Below, in pieces: positions 21,051 through 28,408 of a stretch of DNA of 64,000 nt. The notes beneath the pieces were generated by a model. It ran no database searches, was not told the DNA's origin, and saw only the letters and a program-made list of their open reading frames with translations. The stretch comes from JACQXM01 sp964569425. Its GTDB lineage: Bacteria > Planctomycetota > Phycisphaerae > UBA1845. The DNA is taken from assembly GCA_964569425.1 (NCBI GenBank), contig CAZMVD010000003.1, positions 1-64,000 of the forward strand, in the 5' to 3' direction. Every line of letters starts with the position of its first letter. The stretch's first letter is position 1. A program made the translations under genes and the position numbers.

Positions 21051-22433
21051 ATGACTTCGGGCACATCACCGAAACGGCGGTCGCATCGGCACGGTTCACT
21101 GCTTTTCTTCCTTGCGCTTGGCGCGTTCTTCGTGTTTGCCGCCGGCGGGGCGGCCTGGGCACAAGGCACCCCGGTGGTCACTAACGTCTCCGCCGCCCAG
21201 CGGGCGGACATCTCGAAGCTGGTCGACATCCGGTACGACCTGGCCGCGTCCGGGCCGTGCGCCGTGTGGGTTGTGGTCAGCGGCGACGGCGGCGCCACCT
21301 GGACCATCCTGCCCACCGCCCTCAGCGGGCACGCGGGGCTCAGCGTCGCCCCCGGGCTCAACCGCCACATCGTCTGGAACTGCCCGCTCGACCTGCCGGG
21401 CGCGTTCGGCAGCAGCTTCAAGGTGCGGGTGTGCGCCGTGCCCGCCAGCGGCCCGGGCAACATGGCCCTCATCCCCGCCGGGGAGTTTCTGATGGGCGAC
21501 ACGTTCAACGAAGGATCGACCAACGAGCGCCCGGTCCACGCGGTGTACGTGGATGCGTTCTACATGGACCGCTACGAGGTCACCAACGAGCAATACGCCG
21601 CGGCGCTCAACTGGGCGCTGGCCCAGGGCAACCTCATCACCGTCACCAACGGCGTGGTCTACAAGTTCAACAGCGGCACGAGTTTCCCCTATTGCGATAC
21701 CGACTCCTCCAGCTCTTTCAGCAGGATCACCTTCAACGGCACCAGCTTCGGCGTGGTCGCGGGCAAGGAAAACCACCCGATGGTGCGGGTAAGCTGGTAT
21801 GGCGCGGCTGCCTACGCCAACTGGCGCAGCGGGATGGAGGGGCGCCAACCGGCCTACGACACCACGACGTGGGAGTGCAACTTCGCGGCCAGCGGCTATC
21901 GCCTGCCGACCGAGGCGGAATGGGAAAAGGCGGCGCGCGGCGGCGCATCGGGGCGCCGCTTTCCGTGGGCGGACGGCGACACCATTCAACACGCGCGGGC
22001 CAATTACTACAGTTGGTCGGGCTATGCCTACGACACCAGCCTGACGCGGAACTATCACCCGCTCTGGGGCGTCGGGAGTTTCCATTACACCAGCCCCGTG
22101 GGCTTTTTCAGCGGGGCGCTCCAGCACAAGGCGGACTGGGGCTGGCCGGGGGCCGCGACGAGCTACCAGACGGTGAGCGGCGCCAACGGCTACGGCTTGT
22201 ACGACATGGCGGGCAATGCGTGGGAGTGGTGTAACGACTGGTTGAATTCAACGTACTACAGCACCAGCCCGTACGCGAACCCGCGCGGGCCGACGTCGGG
22301 CACGTACCGTGTTGTTCGCGGCGGGTCGTGGTACAGCATCGCGTACTACCTGCGTTGTGCGTACCGCGGCAGCTACAACCCGAACGTTCGGAGCAACGGC
22401 TTCGGGTTCCGTTTGGCCCTGGACGCTAATTAG
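21051..22433 (+). CDS. Secreted formylglycine-generating-enzyme-like (SUMF1 fold) protein
   Basis: 460 residues; the ATG at 21051 follows ggagg by seven bases. A basic n-region and the hydrophobic LLFFLALGAFFVFAAGGAAWAQ form a signal peptide. Residues of about 40-140 form a beta-sandwich that I cannot name. From MALIPAGEFLMGD the chain is a SUMF1/FGE-sulfatase domain with the usual VTNEQYAAALNWA, YRLPTEAEWEKAARGG, GLYDMAGNAWEWCNDW and RVVRGGSW landmarks. The two catalytic cysteines of true FGE should follow GGS(W/Y) within about seven residues. Here that segment is YSIAYYLRC, so the pair is absent. It is probably a C-type-lectin-fold binding or structural protein rather than a sulfatase maturase. 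Confidence 0.88.
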   Translation: MTSGTSPKRRSHRHGSLLFFLALGAFFVFAAGGAAWAQGTPVVTNVSAAQRADISKLVDIRYDLAASGPCAVWVVVSGDGGATWTILPTALSGHAGLSVAPGLNRHIVWNCPLDLPGAFGSSFKVRVCAVPASGPGNMALIPAGEFLMGDTFNEGSTNERPVHAVYVDAFYMDRYEVTNEQYAAALNWALAQGNLITVTNGVVYKFNSGTSFPYCDTDSSSSFSRITFNGTSFGVVAGKENHPMVRVSWYGAAAYANWRSGMEGRQPAYDTTTWECNFAASGYRLPTEAEWEKAARGGASGRRFPWADGDTIQHARANYYSWSGYAYDTSLTRNYHPLWGVGSFHYTSPVGFFSGALQHKADWGWPGAATSYQTVSGANGYGLYDMAGNAWEWCNDWLNSTYYSTSPYANPRGPTSGTYRVVRGGSWYSIAYYLRCAYRGSYNPNVRSNGFGFRLALDAN

Positions 22434-22498
22434 GTTTTGTACTTTGTCTTCTTACTCTTTACGCCGCAGGCGTAAGGCGAGGCCAGTTCCGGACCGAT

Positions 22499-22524
22499 CC
22501 ACAGAATACGCAGATTTCGCAGAA
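22499..22524 (+). repeat. cagatttcgcag repeat, copy a (forward)
   Basis: ccacagaatacgcagatttcgcagaa. It is the outermost left copy of the family surrounding the GxxExxY gene; seven copies lie within 1 kb. Confidence 0.8.
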
Positions 22525-22551
22525 CCGAAAAAGGGCGGAGGCAGGAAGACA

Positions 22552-22650
22552 ATGAGAAAACAGGCCAAAGAACGCGATGCAAGAAGCGAGCAGGCCATGA
22601 AGGCGATGGCCCAACTCAGTAACCTATTCAAACTCGAACGGACGCGATGA
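22552..22650 (+). CDS. Possible 32-residue basic micro-protein
   Basis: ATG at 22552 with ggaggcagg about seven bases upstream. It encodes MRKQAKERDARSEQAMKAMA followed by QLSNLFKLERTR, a basic helical peptide. Its stop overlaps the next micro-ORF start (ATGA at 22647-22650). The good ribosome binding site and the coupling argue for expression; the tiny size and repeat context argue against. Confidence 0.35.
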   Translation: MRKQAKERDARSEQAMKAMAQLSNLFKLERTR

Positions 22651-22805
22651 CTGACCACTCACCCATCCCTACCCCCTCCGCCAAATCTGCGAAATCTGCG
22701 GGAGACAACGGAGACTGGTCCACAGATGACGCAGATTTCGCAGAGGCGATTAATGAGAAGTTAACAGGGCAGGGAAGCAACAGGAAACAAGGACAACGAC
22801 CGTGA
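22647..22805 (+). CDS. Possible 52-residue frame duplicating the GxxExxY leader
   Basis: It starts by ATGA overlap with the previous micro-ORF. Its first residues, MTDHSPIPTPSAKSAKSA, nearly repeat the GxxExxY start, MTDHAPIPTRSAKSAQSA, 174 bases downstream. The rest (DDADFAEAINEKLTG) reads through a forward repeat copy. It may be the 5' remnant of a duplicated or decayed cassette rather than a functional gene. Confidence 0.3.
   Translation: MTDHSPIPTPSAKSAKSAGDNGDWSTDDADFAEAINEKLTGQGSNRKQGQRP
22678..22746. repeat. cagatttcgcag repeats, copies b (reverse) and c (forward)
   Basis: Copy b at 22678-22703 is tccgccaaatctgcgaaatc followed by tgcggg, in reverse orientation. Copy c at 22720-22746 is in forward orientation. 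Together they form an inverted pair separated by 16 bases. Confidence 0.8.
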
Positions 22806-22820
22806 CGTAGAGAGGCCTCG

Positions 22821-23279
22821 ATGACTGACCACGCTCCCATCCCCACCCGATCTGCGAAATCTGCGCAATCTGCGGACCCCAAGCGCGACCCGCGGACTTA
22901 TGCGGTTATCGGGGCGGCGATGGAGGTGCATCGGCAGCTCGGCTGCGGATTCCTCGAGGCGGTGTATCAGGAGGCGATTGGGGTCGAGTTTAGGCTGCGG
23001 GAAGTCCCGTTCGCGGCGCAGATGGAGTTGCCGGTGTTCTACAAGGGACAGCGGCTGGGGTGCGACTATCGCGCCGATTTCGTGTGCTTTCAGTCGGTGA
23101 TTGTGGAATTGAAGGCGGTGAGCGAAGTGACGGGGGTTCACGAAGCGCAGGTGATCAACTACCTGAAGGCGACGGGGATGGAGACGGGGCTGCTGATCAA
23201 CTTCGGCGCGGCGTCGCTCGAATACCGGCGGTTTGTGGTTAGTCCGCAGATTACGCAGATAAAGGAAGAAGAAGTTTGA
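22821..23279 (+). CDS. GxxExxY protein (PD-(D/E)xK-like fold)
   Basis: 152 residues. The family-naming motif is GFLEAVY at 43-49. A PD-(D/E)xK-like nuclease core is visible as D86 (CDYRADF), E96 and K98 (VELKA), followed by QVINYLKATGMETGLLINFG. The biochemical role of the family is not established as far as I know. The first 20 residues (SAKSAQSAD) and the last dozen (SPQITQI) are simply translations of the flanking repeat copies d (reverse) and e (forward). The gene is therefore bounded by inverted repeats that run into its coding ends. The ATG at 22821 has agagg upstream. A duplicated leader lies at 22647. Confidence 0.9.
   Translation: MTDHAPIPTRSAKSAQSADPKRDPRTYAVIGAAMEVHRQLGCGFLEAVYQEAIGVEFRLREVPFAAQMELPVFYKGQRLGCDYRADFVCFQSVIVELKAVSEVTGVHEAQVINYLKATGMETGLLINFGAASLEYRRFVVSPQITQIKEEEV
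22851..22876 (-). repeat. cagatttcgcag repeat, copy d (inside the GxxExxY 5' end)
   Basis: Reverse-oriented copy translated as residues 11-19 of the GxxExxY protein. It is the inverted partner of copy e at the 3' end of the same gene. Confidence 0.85.
23243..23260 (+). repeat. cagatttcgcag repeat, copy e (inside the GxxExxY 3' end)
   Basis: tccgcagattacgcagat, forward orientation, translated as SPQITQI at the protein C-terminus. Confidence 0.85.
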
Positions 23280-23410
23280 GGAAGGGGCGAGCGGGAGGAT
23301 TACTTGGGGCGTCCACCAGAGTGGGGCGGACAGAATGAAGCTGTTTCGGTCGGTGATGCGAAGGGCGACGAGGATGGTAAACCGTGGCAACCCATGCAAA
23401 ACCAAAATTA

Positions 23411-23478
23411 AATCTGCGTCCATCTGCGCAATCTGCGGACACGAAGCACGGACCACAGATTACACAGATTTCGCAGAG
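23411..23478. repeat. cagatttcgcag repeats, copies f (reverse) and g (forward)
   Basis: Copy f at 23411-23439 is reverse; copy g at 23453-23478 (ccacagattacacagatttc, then gcagag) is forward. They again form an inverted pair with a 13-base spacer, which includes the dispersed word cacgaagcacgg. They lie in the leader of the lipase-like gene. Confidence 0.8.
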
Positions 23479-23548
23479 TGAATGCGTTGTTCGAGGCGGG
23501 CGGGAGTGTGCAATTCGAGGCAGCGAGAGCCACAGGGGAGTCGAAATC

Positions 23549-26500
23549 ATGCTGACGGGTGAAGGGCATCCAGAACCGATCAAATGGCGAACGTTGAATC
23601 GGTCAGGAACAAGACACGGTTCTTGGATGGGATGGATTCTTTGTGCCGTGGCGTTGGGCGCTCCTTCGGCGAGGGGGCAATCGAGCTGCGGCGAGTCGGC
23701 CGTCTTTGTCCTCGACAACCGGCAGGGATTGTACGCCACGCCCTGGATGCGCGAAGTCGCTTCGGGCGCGGGGCTAACCAGCATCGTCGTTGCCAACGCA
23801 TCGCCAAACACGATTAACTGGTCGGCGGAGGTGCTGGGCGGGGCGCCGTGGCTGGGGATCGTCTACGGCGGCAGCGGGGTGAATGGGGGGATCATCTTCC
23901 TGGCGTTCAGCGCCAACGGCGACCCCGGCCCGCGGACGGGGGTGGTGCGTGTGTCGGCCGCCGGGGCCACGCCGCCGTTTGTGGACGTGTCGGTGGTGCA
24001 GGCTGGCACCGACCCCGGCCCGGTGGTGACGCACTTCGAGTTCGACCCCATCACCGGCCCTTACCAGGTAGGCGAGGCGATCCCGGTGACGATCCGGGCG
24101 ATGGCGGGAGCATCTCCCGCCATCGGGGCGAATCTGCGCGTTTACCTGACGGCCGAACCCGTCGGCGTGCCTTCGCGCAGCTTCGTTGATTTGGTGGGAG
24201 GCACGTGGAACGGAGAAGTTTCGCTCGATTCTGCGGGCGCGGGGGTTCGCCTGCGGGCGTCCGCCGGTGGTCTGACGGGCGTCAGCAATGAGTTTGAGAT
24301 GCAGGCGCCGTCGATGCAGCCCGGACGTATTGAGGGGCGCGTGACCATTGGAAACGCCCCGGCAGCGCCGGTAGCTGATGCGAATGTGCATTTGGACGGG
24401 ACGATCTTTCACCTTGCGCAAACAGACGGCAACGGGCGCTACTCGTTTACAGATGTTGCGCCGGGGAAGTACTCCCTCATGGCCACCAAGGGGGTGTTCC
24501 ACTCGGAACAAAGAGACGTTTACGTGCGTAGCGGGGCAACCGTTACGGAATTCCTCCATGTGCGGTCGCCAAGACAGTCAGTACTCCTGGTGGCCGGGAT
24601 CATGGGAAGTACGCGGAAGTCTGCGCCCCGGGGCGGCTTTCCGAGTTTGGGAGCGCGCGGCGTGTCGCAGGACGCGTTGACGCTCTACGATCCCGCTTGC
24701 TTCGGCATCGACGCGTTGGCCGCCGACACCTGGCTATCACTCCGTCGCCTGTTGGACGACTACTTTGACGTGGTTCTGGTTCCCTGGGACTGGCGGTTGC
24801 CGGTGGACCGCGCCTGGAGAGACCACCTTCTACCCCGAATCGCCCGCGCCAAGCGCGATCCGGCCGACAAGGTGCACATCGTCGCGCACAGTATGGGTGG
24901 TCTGCTGTCGCGCGCGTACATCCAGGGCGACACCTACGCTGGCGATGTCGACAAGCTGGCCTTGGTCGGCACGCCCAACGAAGGGGCGCCTATTGCATAC
25001 ATCGTGTGGGAAGGAGGAGACCTGTGGCTGGCTGACTTCATCTCGGGGTCCTCGTTTCTCCAGAGGATTTGTGGCTTTGACGGGTTCTACAAGCAAACGG
25101 GTGTTCAGGCCGTGCGCGACCTGGGCCTTTCGTTACCGCGCACCAATACGGAATGGAAGAACTTTCTGCACGCGGAGCTGCAGAGTATCGGCGACCTCAT
25201 GCCTGTCTATCCATTCCTGAACAGGGGTTCGTCGCCGTTTTCTTGGCGGTACGCAAGCCTGTCGGTGCTTCACAAGCTGAATAACGGCATCGCTCCGTAC
25301 AGTCATCTCTACCGGCTGGTTGGACATGATAGCAATCGATCGCCCGAGGAAGTGTATGCCAAACTCTTTCTGACAGAGGGCGAAGAGACCCTGCTGACGT
25401 TACGGGTGGGCGATTCGTCCTCCGGCGACCTTTATTCGGATGGGGCGCCGCGCTGGTCGTTCCTCGGACCGCAAAAGGAACGTGATGGCGATGGAACTGT
25501 GCCTCGAACATCGGTGCTTGCGCAGTTGCCGTTGCCCAGCCAGTCGGACGGTGACAACAGTCATGGCTTCCTTCCCCAAGAGTACCACGCAGAGATTTGC
25601 GAGTTCCTCCTCGGCGAGCCATGTGTATCTGCCAAACGCGAGGGCGAGGAGTTGATCGACGAGGGAAGTGCATTGGCAGGCGTCTTGTCGATTTCCGTTT
25701 CCGGCCGCGTCCAACCGTATCTTGTTGATCCGCTTGGTTCCGGATCGGGCATCGAGCCTGTAACGGGCGACTTCGACGAGTCCATTCCGGGGTCGTCGGT
25801 CATCGTCCTGGCCGACAGCGCCGGAATCTCCGTCGATGACCCGACGCCCGGCACCTATCGCCTCGACCTTACGGCTTTGCCCGAAGAAGTGTTCACGCTC
25901 GATGTTAATTACTTGGACGCCGGGGGCGTGGAGCAGGCGTCGGCGCGGGGCATTTACCAAGACGGCGTGGTGTCGATCGAGATTGACGTGTCGGATGCGC
26001 CGGCCATTCCCGCGGGGCGCGAGGGCAGCACGCGCCGCAGTAAGGGCAGCCCGCGCGACGACGGGCAGCCGCGCGTCACCATTCGCGGGGCGGTGGCGCC
26101 GCCGGCGAACGTGCGCGCCGAACGTGTCAACGGGTTGGCACGCATCGCTTGGGACCCCTCGCCCGATGCGGCGGCGGTGGAGTATCGCGTGTACGGCCGG
26201 CCGGAGGATGAGCCGAAGTTTACGCTGCTGGGTACAACGGCGGGCACGCAGCTCAACACCGCGCACCCGTGGGTGGTCGCCGGACAGGGCACGCAGTGGC
26301 AATACTTCGTCACCGCGGCCGCGGGGGACGGCAGCGAAAGTTTGTTCGATATCGTGGTGGAGAACCGTACGCCGCTGATTGCGCGGCTGCGGGTCAAGGG
26401 GGGCACCGGGCCGGCGCCACTGACGGTGCAGTTCTACGACGTGTCCGCCGGCGAGGTGACCGCCTGGGCGTGGGACTTCGACGGCGACGGGCTGCCCGAC

Positions 26501-26623
26501 AGCACCGCGCAGCACCCGACGCATACCTTCGCCGCGCCGGGTGTCTACACCGTGACCCTCACCGTCGGCGGCCCCGAAGGGACCGACACGGCCATCGAAG
26601 TGGGGGCGGTGGAGGCGCGGTAG
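23549..26623 (+). CDS. Secreted multidomain lipase-like alpha/beta hydrolase with PKD tail
   Basis: About 1024 residues from the ATG at 23549 (agggga upstream). A longer frame from 23384 would only translate repeat copies f and g, so I reject it. A signal peptide (MGWILCAVALGAPSARG) is followed by a BACON-like beta-sandwich (about 45-150) and an uncertain beta domain. A carboxypeptidase-regulatory-like domain (about 259-345) comes next. The hydrolase starts at SVLLVAGIMGS, with the nucleophile elbow AHSMGG (Ser near 447) and an LCAT-like layout (DDYFDVVLVPWDWRLPVDRAW). A fibronectin-like segment (about 848-945) and a PKD domain (WDFDGDGLPDSTAQHPTHTF) end the chain. It is predicted to be an extracellular esterase or lipase; the substrate is unknown. 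Confidence 0.85.
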   Translation: MLTGEGHPEPIKWRTLNRSGTRHGSWMGWILCAVALGAPSARGQSSCGESAVFVLDNRQGLYATPWMREVASGAGLTSIVVANASPNTINWSAEVLGGAPWLGIVYGGSGVNGGIIFLAFSANGDPGPRTGVVRVSAAGATPPFVDVSVVQAGTDPGPVVTHFEFDPITGPYQVGEAIPVTIRAMAGASPAIGANLRVYLTAEPVGVPSRSFVDLVGGTWNGEVSLDSAGAGVRLRASAGGLTGVSNEFEMQAPSMQPGRIEGRVTIGNAPAAPVADANVHLDGTIFHLAQTDGNGRYSFTDVAPGKYSLMATKGVFHSEQRDVYVRSGATVTEFLHVRSPRQSVLLVAGIMGSTRKSAPRGGFPSLGARGVSQDALTLYDPACFGIDALAADTWLSLRRLLDDYFDVVLVPWDWRLPVDRAWRDHLLPRIARAKRDPADKVHIVAHSMGGLLSRAYIQGDTYAGDVDKLALVGTPNEGAPIAYIVWEGGDLWLADFISGSSFLQRICGFDGFYKQTGVQAVRDLGLSLPRTNTEWKNFLHAELQSIGDLMPVYPFLNRGSSPFSWRYASLSVLHKLNNGIAPYSHLYRLVGHDSNRSPEEVYAKLFLTEGEETLLTLRVGDSSSGDLYSDGAPRWSFLGPQKERDGDGTVPRTSVLAQLPLPSQSDGDNSHGFLPQEYHAEICEFLLGEPCVSAKREGEELIDEGSALAGVLSISVSGRVQPYLVDPLGSGSGIEPVTGDFDESIPGSSVIVLADSAGISVDDPTPGTYRLDLTALPEEVFTLDVNYLDAGGVEQASARGIYQDGVVSIEIDVSDAPAIPAGREGSTRRSKGSPRDDGQPRVTIRGAVAPPANVRAERVNGLARIAWDPSPDAAAVEYRVYGRPEDEPKFTLLGTTAGTQLNTAHPWVVAGQGTQWQYFVTAAAGDGSESLFDIVVENRTPLIARLRVKGGTGPAPLTVQFYDVSAGEVTAWAWDFDGDGLPDSTAQHPTHTFAAPGVYTVTLTVGGPEGTDTAIEVGAVEAR

Positions 26624-26708
26624 GAAGTTTGCGCGGGGTGGGGTTGGCGGGGCGGTTTGGGGGGACCGCTCCATGGCTATCGCGGTACGGAATGGGGCGC
26701 AAGGGTGA

Positions 26709-26790
26709 CCCCCCTCTGTCCTCCCTTGTGAAGGGGGGAGGGCGGATGGTGCATCGGGAGCGCGCGGGGTAGCAACGCGCGGGGTAGCAA
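26709..26790. repeat. Hairpin and 15-bp direct repeat
   Basis: CCTCCCTT-gtg-AAGGGGGG (26720-26738) forms a stem with one G-U pair. Just after it, gcgcggggtagcaa occurs twice in tandem (about 26760-26790). It lies between the convergent lipase-like and MazG-like genes and could act as a terminator, but there is no T-tract. Confidence 0.5.
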
Positions 26791-26817
26791 GCGGTTGCGG
26801 TGTGCGGCGCTGCGGGT

Positions 26818-27111
26818 TCAGGGTTTGGCGTTGCAGGTGCATTCGAGGCGGCCGCAGCCGGGGCAGCCGGTGCCGTACTTGGCGTGCATGGCCTGGGTGA
26901 GGTCGACGTCATTGATGTTGGCGAGGGTGAGGAGCCAGGCGAGGACGTCGGCGAATTCAGCGGCCTTCTGGTCGTGGGTGCCTTCGCGGAGGGCGGCGGC
27001 GAGTTCGCCGACTTCCTCGCAAAACCAGAGGAAGGTGGCGGGGGAGCCGCGGGCGCGGTCTTTGGCGCTGTACATTTTCTCGATCAGGGCCTGAAGTTCT
27101 TTCAGCGTCAT
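26818..27111 (-). CDS. MazG-like nucleotide pyrophosphohydrolase
   Basis: 97 residues. CEEVGELAAAL (Glu 32, 33 and 36) with EFADVLAWLLTLAN (Glu 52 and Asp 55) is the four-acid magnesium site of the all-alpha NTP pyrophosphohydrolase (MazG-like) superfamily. These enzymes hydrolyse non-canonical or excess nucleoside triphosphates to monophosphate and pyrophosphate. The tail CPGCGRLECTC (83-93) carries four cysteines and may bind zinc, an addition not found in the minimal fold. The ATG at 27111 has a poor ribosome binding site. The gene stands alone on its strand, upstream of and co-oriented with nothing obvious. Confidence 0.85.
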   Translation of the reverse strand: MTLKELQALIEKMYSAKDRARGSPATFLWFCEEVGELAAALREGTHDQKAAEFADVLAWLLTLANINDVDLTQAMHAKYGTGCPGCGRLECTCNAKP

Positions 27112-27185
27112 AGTTCAGGGCATTCCCTGCGCAGGTTGAGGGGCGAGGGACGGAATGAGTGCCGGGGGGGGCCGCTCTTGGCGGC

Positions 27186-27253
27186 GGTCCCAAGCACCGA
27201 ATCCGGGGCGTCCGCGCGGGCTAAAGCCCGCGGCTCGCGGTGGAATCGGGACC
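27186..27253. repeat. REP-like nested palindrome, copy 2
   Basis: The 38-nt core at 27200-27237 differs from copy 1 (11224-11261) at one base. Its hairpin is CGCGGGCT-aa-AGCCCGCG. The flanks GGTCCC...CACCG and CGGTG...GGGACC pair with each other, but are unrelated in sequence to the flanks of copy 1. It lies between the MazG-like and epimerase genes. Confidence 0.78.
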
Positions 27254-27265
27254 ATGGCTTATTCG

Positions 27266-28210
27266 TCACTGGACGTTACCTGTTTCCTTGTAGTATTGGA
27301 TCGCCCGCTTCAGGCCTTCCTCGAAACTCACGACCGGCTCGAAGCCGAGCAGCTTTTTGGCGAGGCGGATATCGGCACAGGAGTGTTTCACGTCGCCGGT
27401 GCGGGGGGGCTGGTAGAGGGGCTTGACCTTTTTGCCCACCAGTTGGCCGATCGCGGCGATGACCTGGTTGACGCTGATGGCGCCGCCGCAGGCGACGTTG
27501 ACCGATTCGCCATGCGTGGCTTTGGCCTGCATGGCCAGCACGTTGCCGTGCACGACGTTGTCGATGTAGGTGAAGTCGCGGGTCTGTTCGCCGTCGCCGT
27601 AGACGGTGGGCGGTTCGCCGCGGAGGATGGCGGTGACGAAGGCGGGGATGGCCGCGGCGTATTCGCTCTTGGGGTCCTGGCGGGCGCCGAACACGTTGAA
27701 GTAGCGGAGGGAGATCGATTCGAGACGGTAGCACTCGTAGAAGGCGCGGCAATAGTGCTCGCCGAGGAGCTTCTGGACGGCGTAGGGGCTGAGCGGCTGG
27801 GGGATGAGTCCTTCGTGCTTGGGGGAGACCTCGCTGTTGCCGTAGGCGGAACTGCTGGCGGCATAGATGACGCGGCGCACCTTCTGGCGGACCGCGGCGC
27901 AAAGGAGGTTGAAGGTGCCGTCGGCGTTGACCTCGTGGCTGGCCTGGGGATGGGCGACGGACTTGGGCACGGAGGGGATCGCGGCCTCGTGGAAGACAAA
28001 CTCGACGTCGTAACAGGCGCGGAGGCATTCCTCGTCATGGCGGAGGTCGCCCTCGACGATTTCGACGCGATCGCCCAGGTGGGCGAGATTGGCGCGCTTG
28101 CCGGAGGAAAAATCGTCGAACACGCGGACGCGGTGGCCCAGCTCGACAAGGCAGGTTGCCAAATGTGAGCCGATGAACCCAGCGCCTCCGGTGACCAGAA
28201 CATTGCTCAT
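27266..28210 (-). CDS. NAD-dependent sugar-nucleotide epimerase/dehydratase (extended SDR)
   Basis: 314 residues with an NAD-binding GGAGFIG (8-14) and a catalytic Ser near 120 (YAASSSAYG). Tyr 143 and Lys 147 (YAVQK) complete the site, followed by the substrate segment RYFNVFGARQDP. Overall it is closest in feel to UDP-GlcNAc/UDP-glucose 4-epimerases (WbpP/GalE group). It would supply sugar nucleotides for surface polysaccharide in the cytoplasm. The ATG at 28210 follows AAGGAGA at good spacing. It is monocistronic in appearance, with no glycosyltransferase nearby, so the exact substrate is open. Confidence 0.9.
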   Translation of the reverse strand: MSNVLVTGGAGFIGSHLATCLVELGHRVRVFDDFSSGKRANLAHLGDRVEIVEGDLRHDEECLRACYDVEFVFHEAAIPSVPKSVAHPQASHEVNADGTFNLLCAAVRQKVRRVIYAASSSAYGNSEVSPKHEGLIPQPLSPYAVQKLLGEHYCRAFYECYRLESISLRYFNVFGARQDPKSEYAAAIPAFVTAILRGEPPTVYGDGEQTRDFTYIDNVVHGNVLAMQAKATHGESVNVACGGAISVNQVIAAIGQLVGKKVKPLYQPPRTGDVKHSCADIRLAKKLLGFEPVVSFEEGLKRAIQYYKETGNVQ

Positions 28211-28276
28211 TCGGTGAATCTCCTTTTCGGCCGCCGGCCGGTCGGTTCAGCCAACGCGGCACGCCGGGCGGGGACA

Positions 28277-28308
28277 TTGTGGATTGTCGATTGCCGATTG
28301 TCGAATGG
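28277..28308 (+). repeat. Short ggattgtcgattg text-like repeat
   Basis: Four imperfect copies of the word gattg(t/c)cgatt upstream of the epimerase gene. It belongs to the same loose family as the ggattggggatt repeats. Confidence 0.6.
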
Positions 28309-28408
28309 CGAGCGCCGGCCAACGAGACAGACCGCGGTAGACTCCTGACGCTTGCGTGGCCCCGCGCGCATTGGGCTTGGCGCCCCGTCGTCGCGAACGG
28401 CTGTTACA

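Larger units (their letters stand above)
22434..22820. other. Repeat-rich spacer with two overlapping micro-ORFs
   Basis: The spacer holds a perfect hairpin, TTACGCC-gca-GGCGTAA (22459-22475), three copies of the cagatttcgcag repeat in both orientations, and two short frames annotated separately. The second frame repeats the leader of the GxxExxY gene, which indicates a local duplication. Confidence 0.6.

Noticed and set aside
23384..23548. N-terminal extension of the lipase-like protein
   Set aside because: It only translates repeat copies f and g and precedes a good start with signal peptide at 23549.
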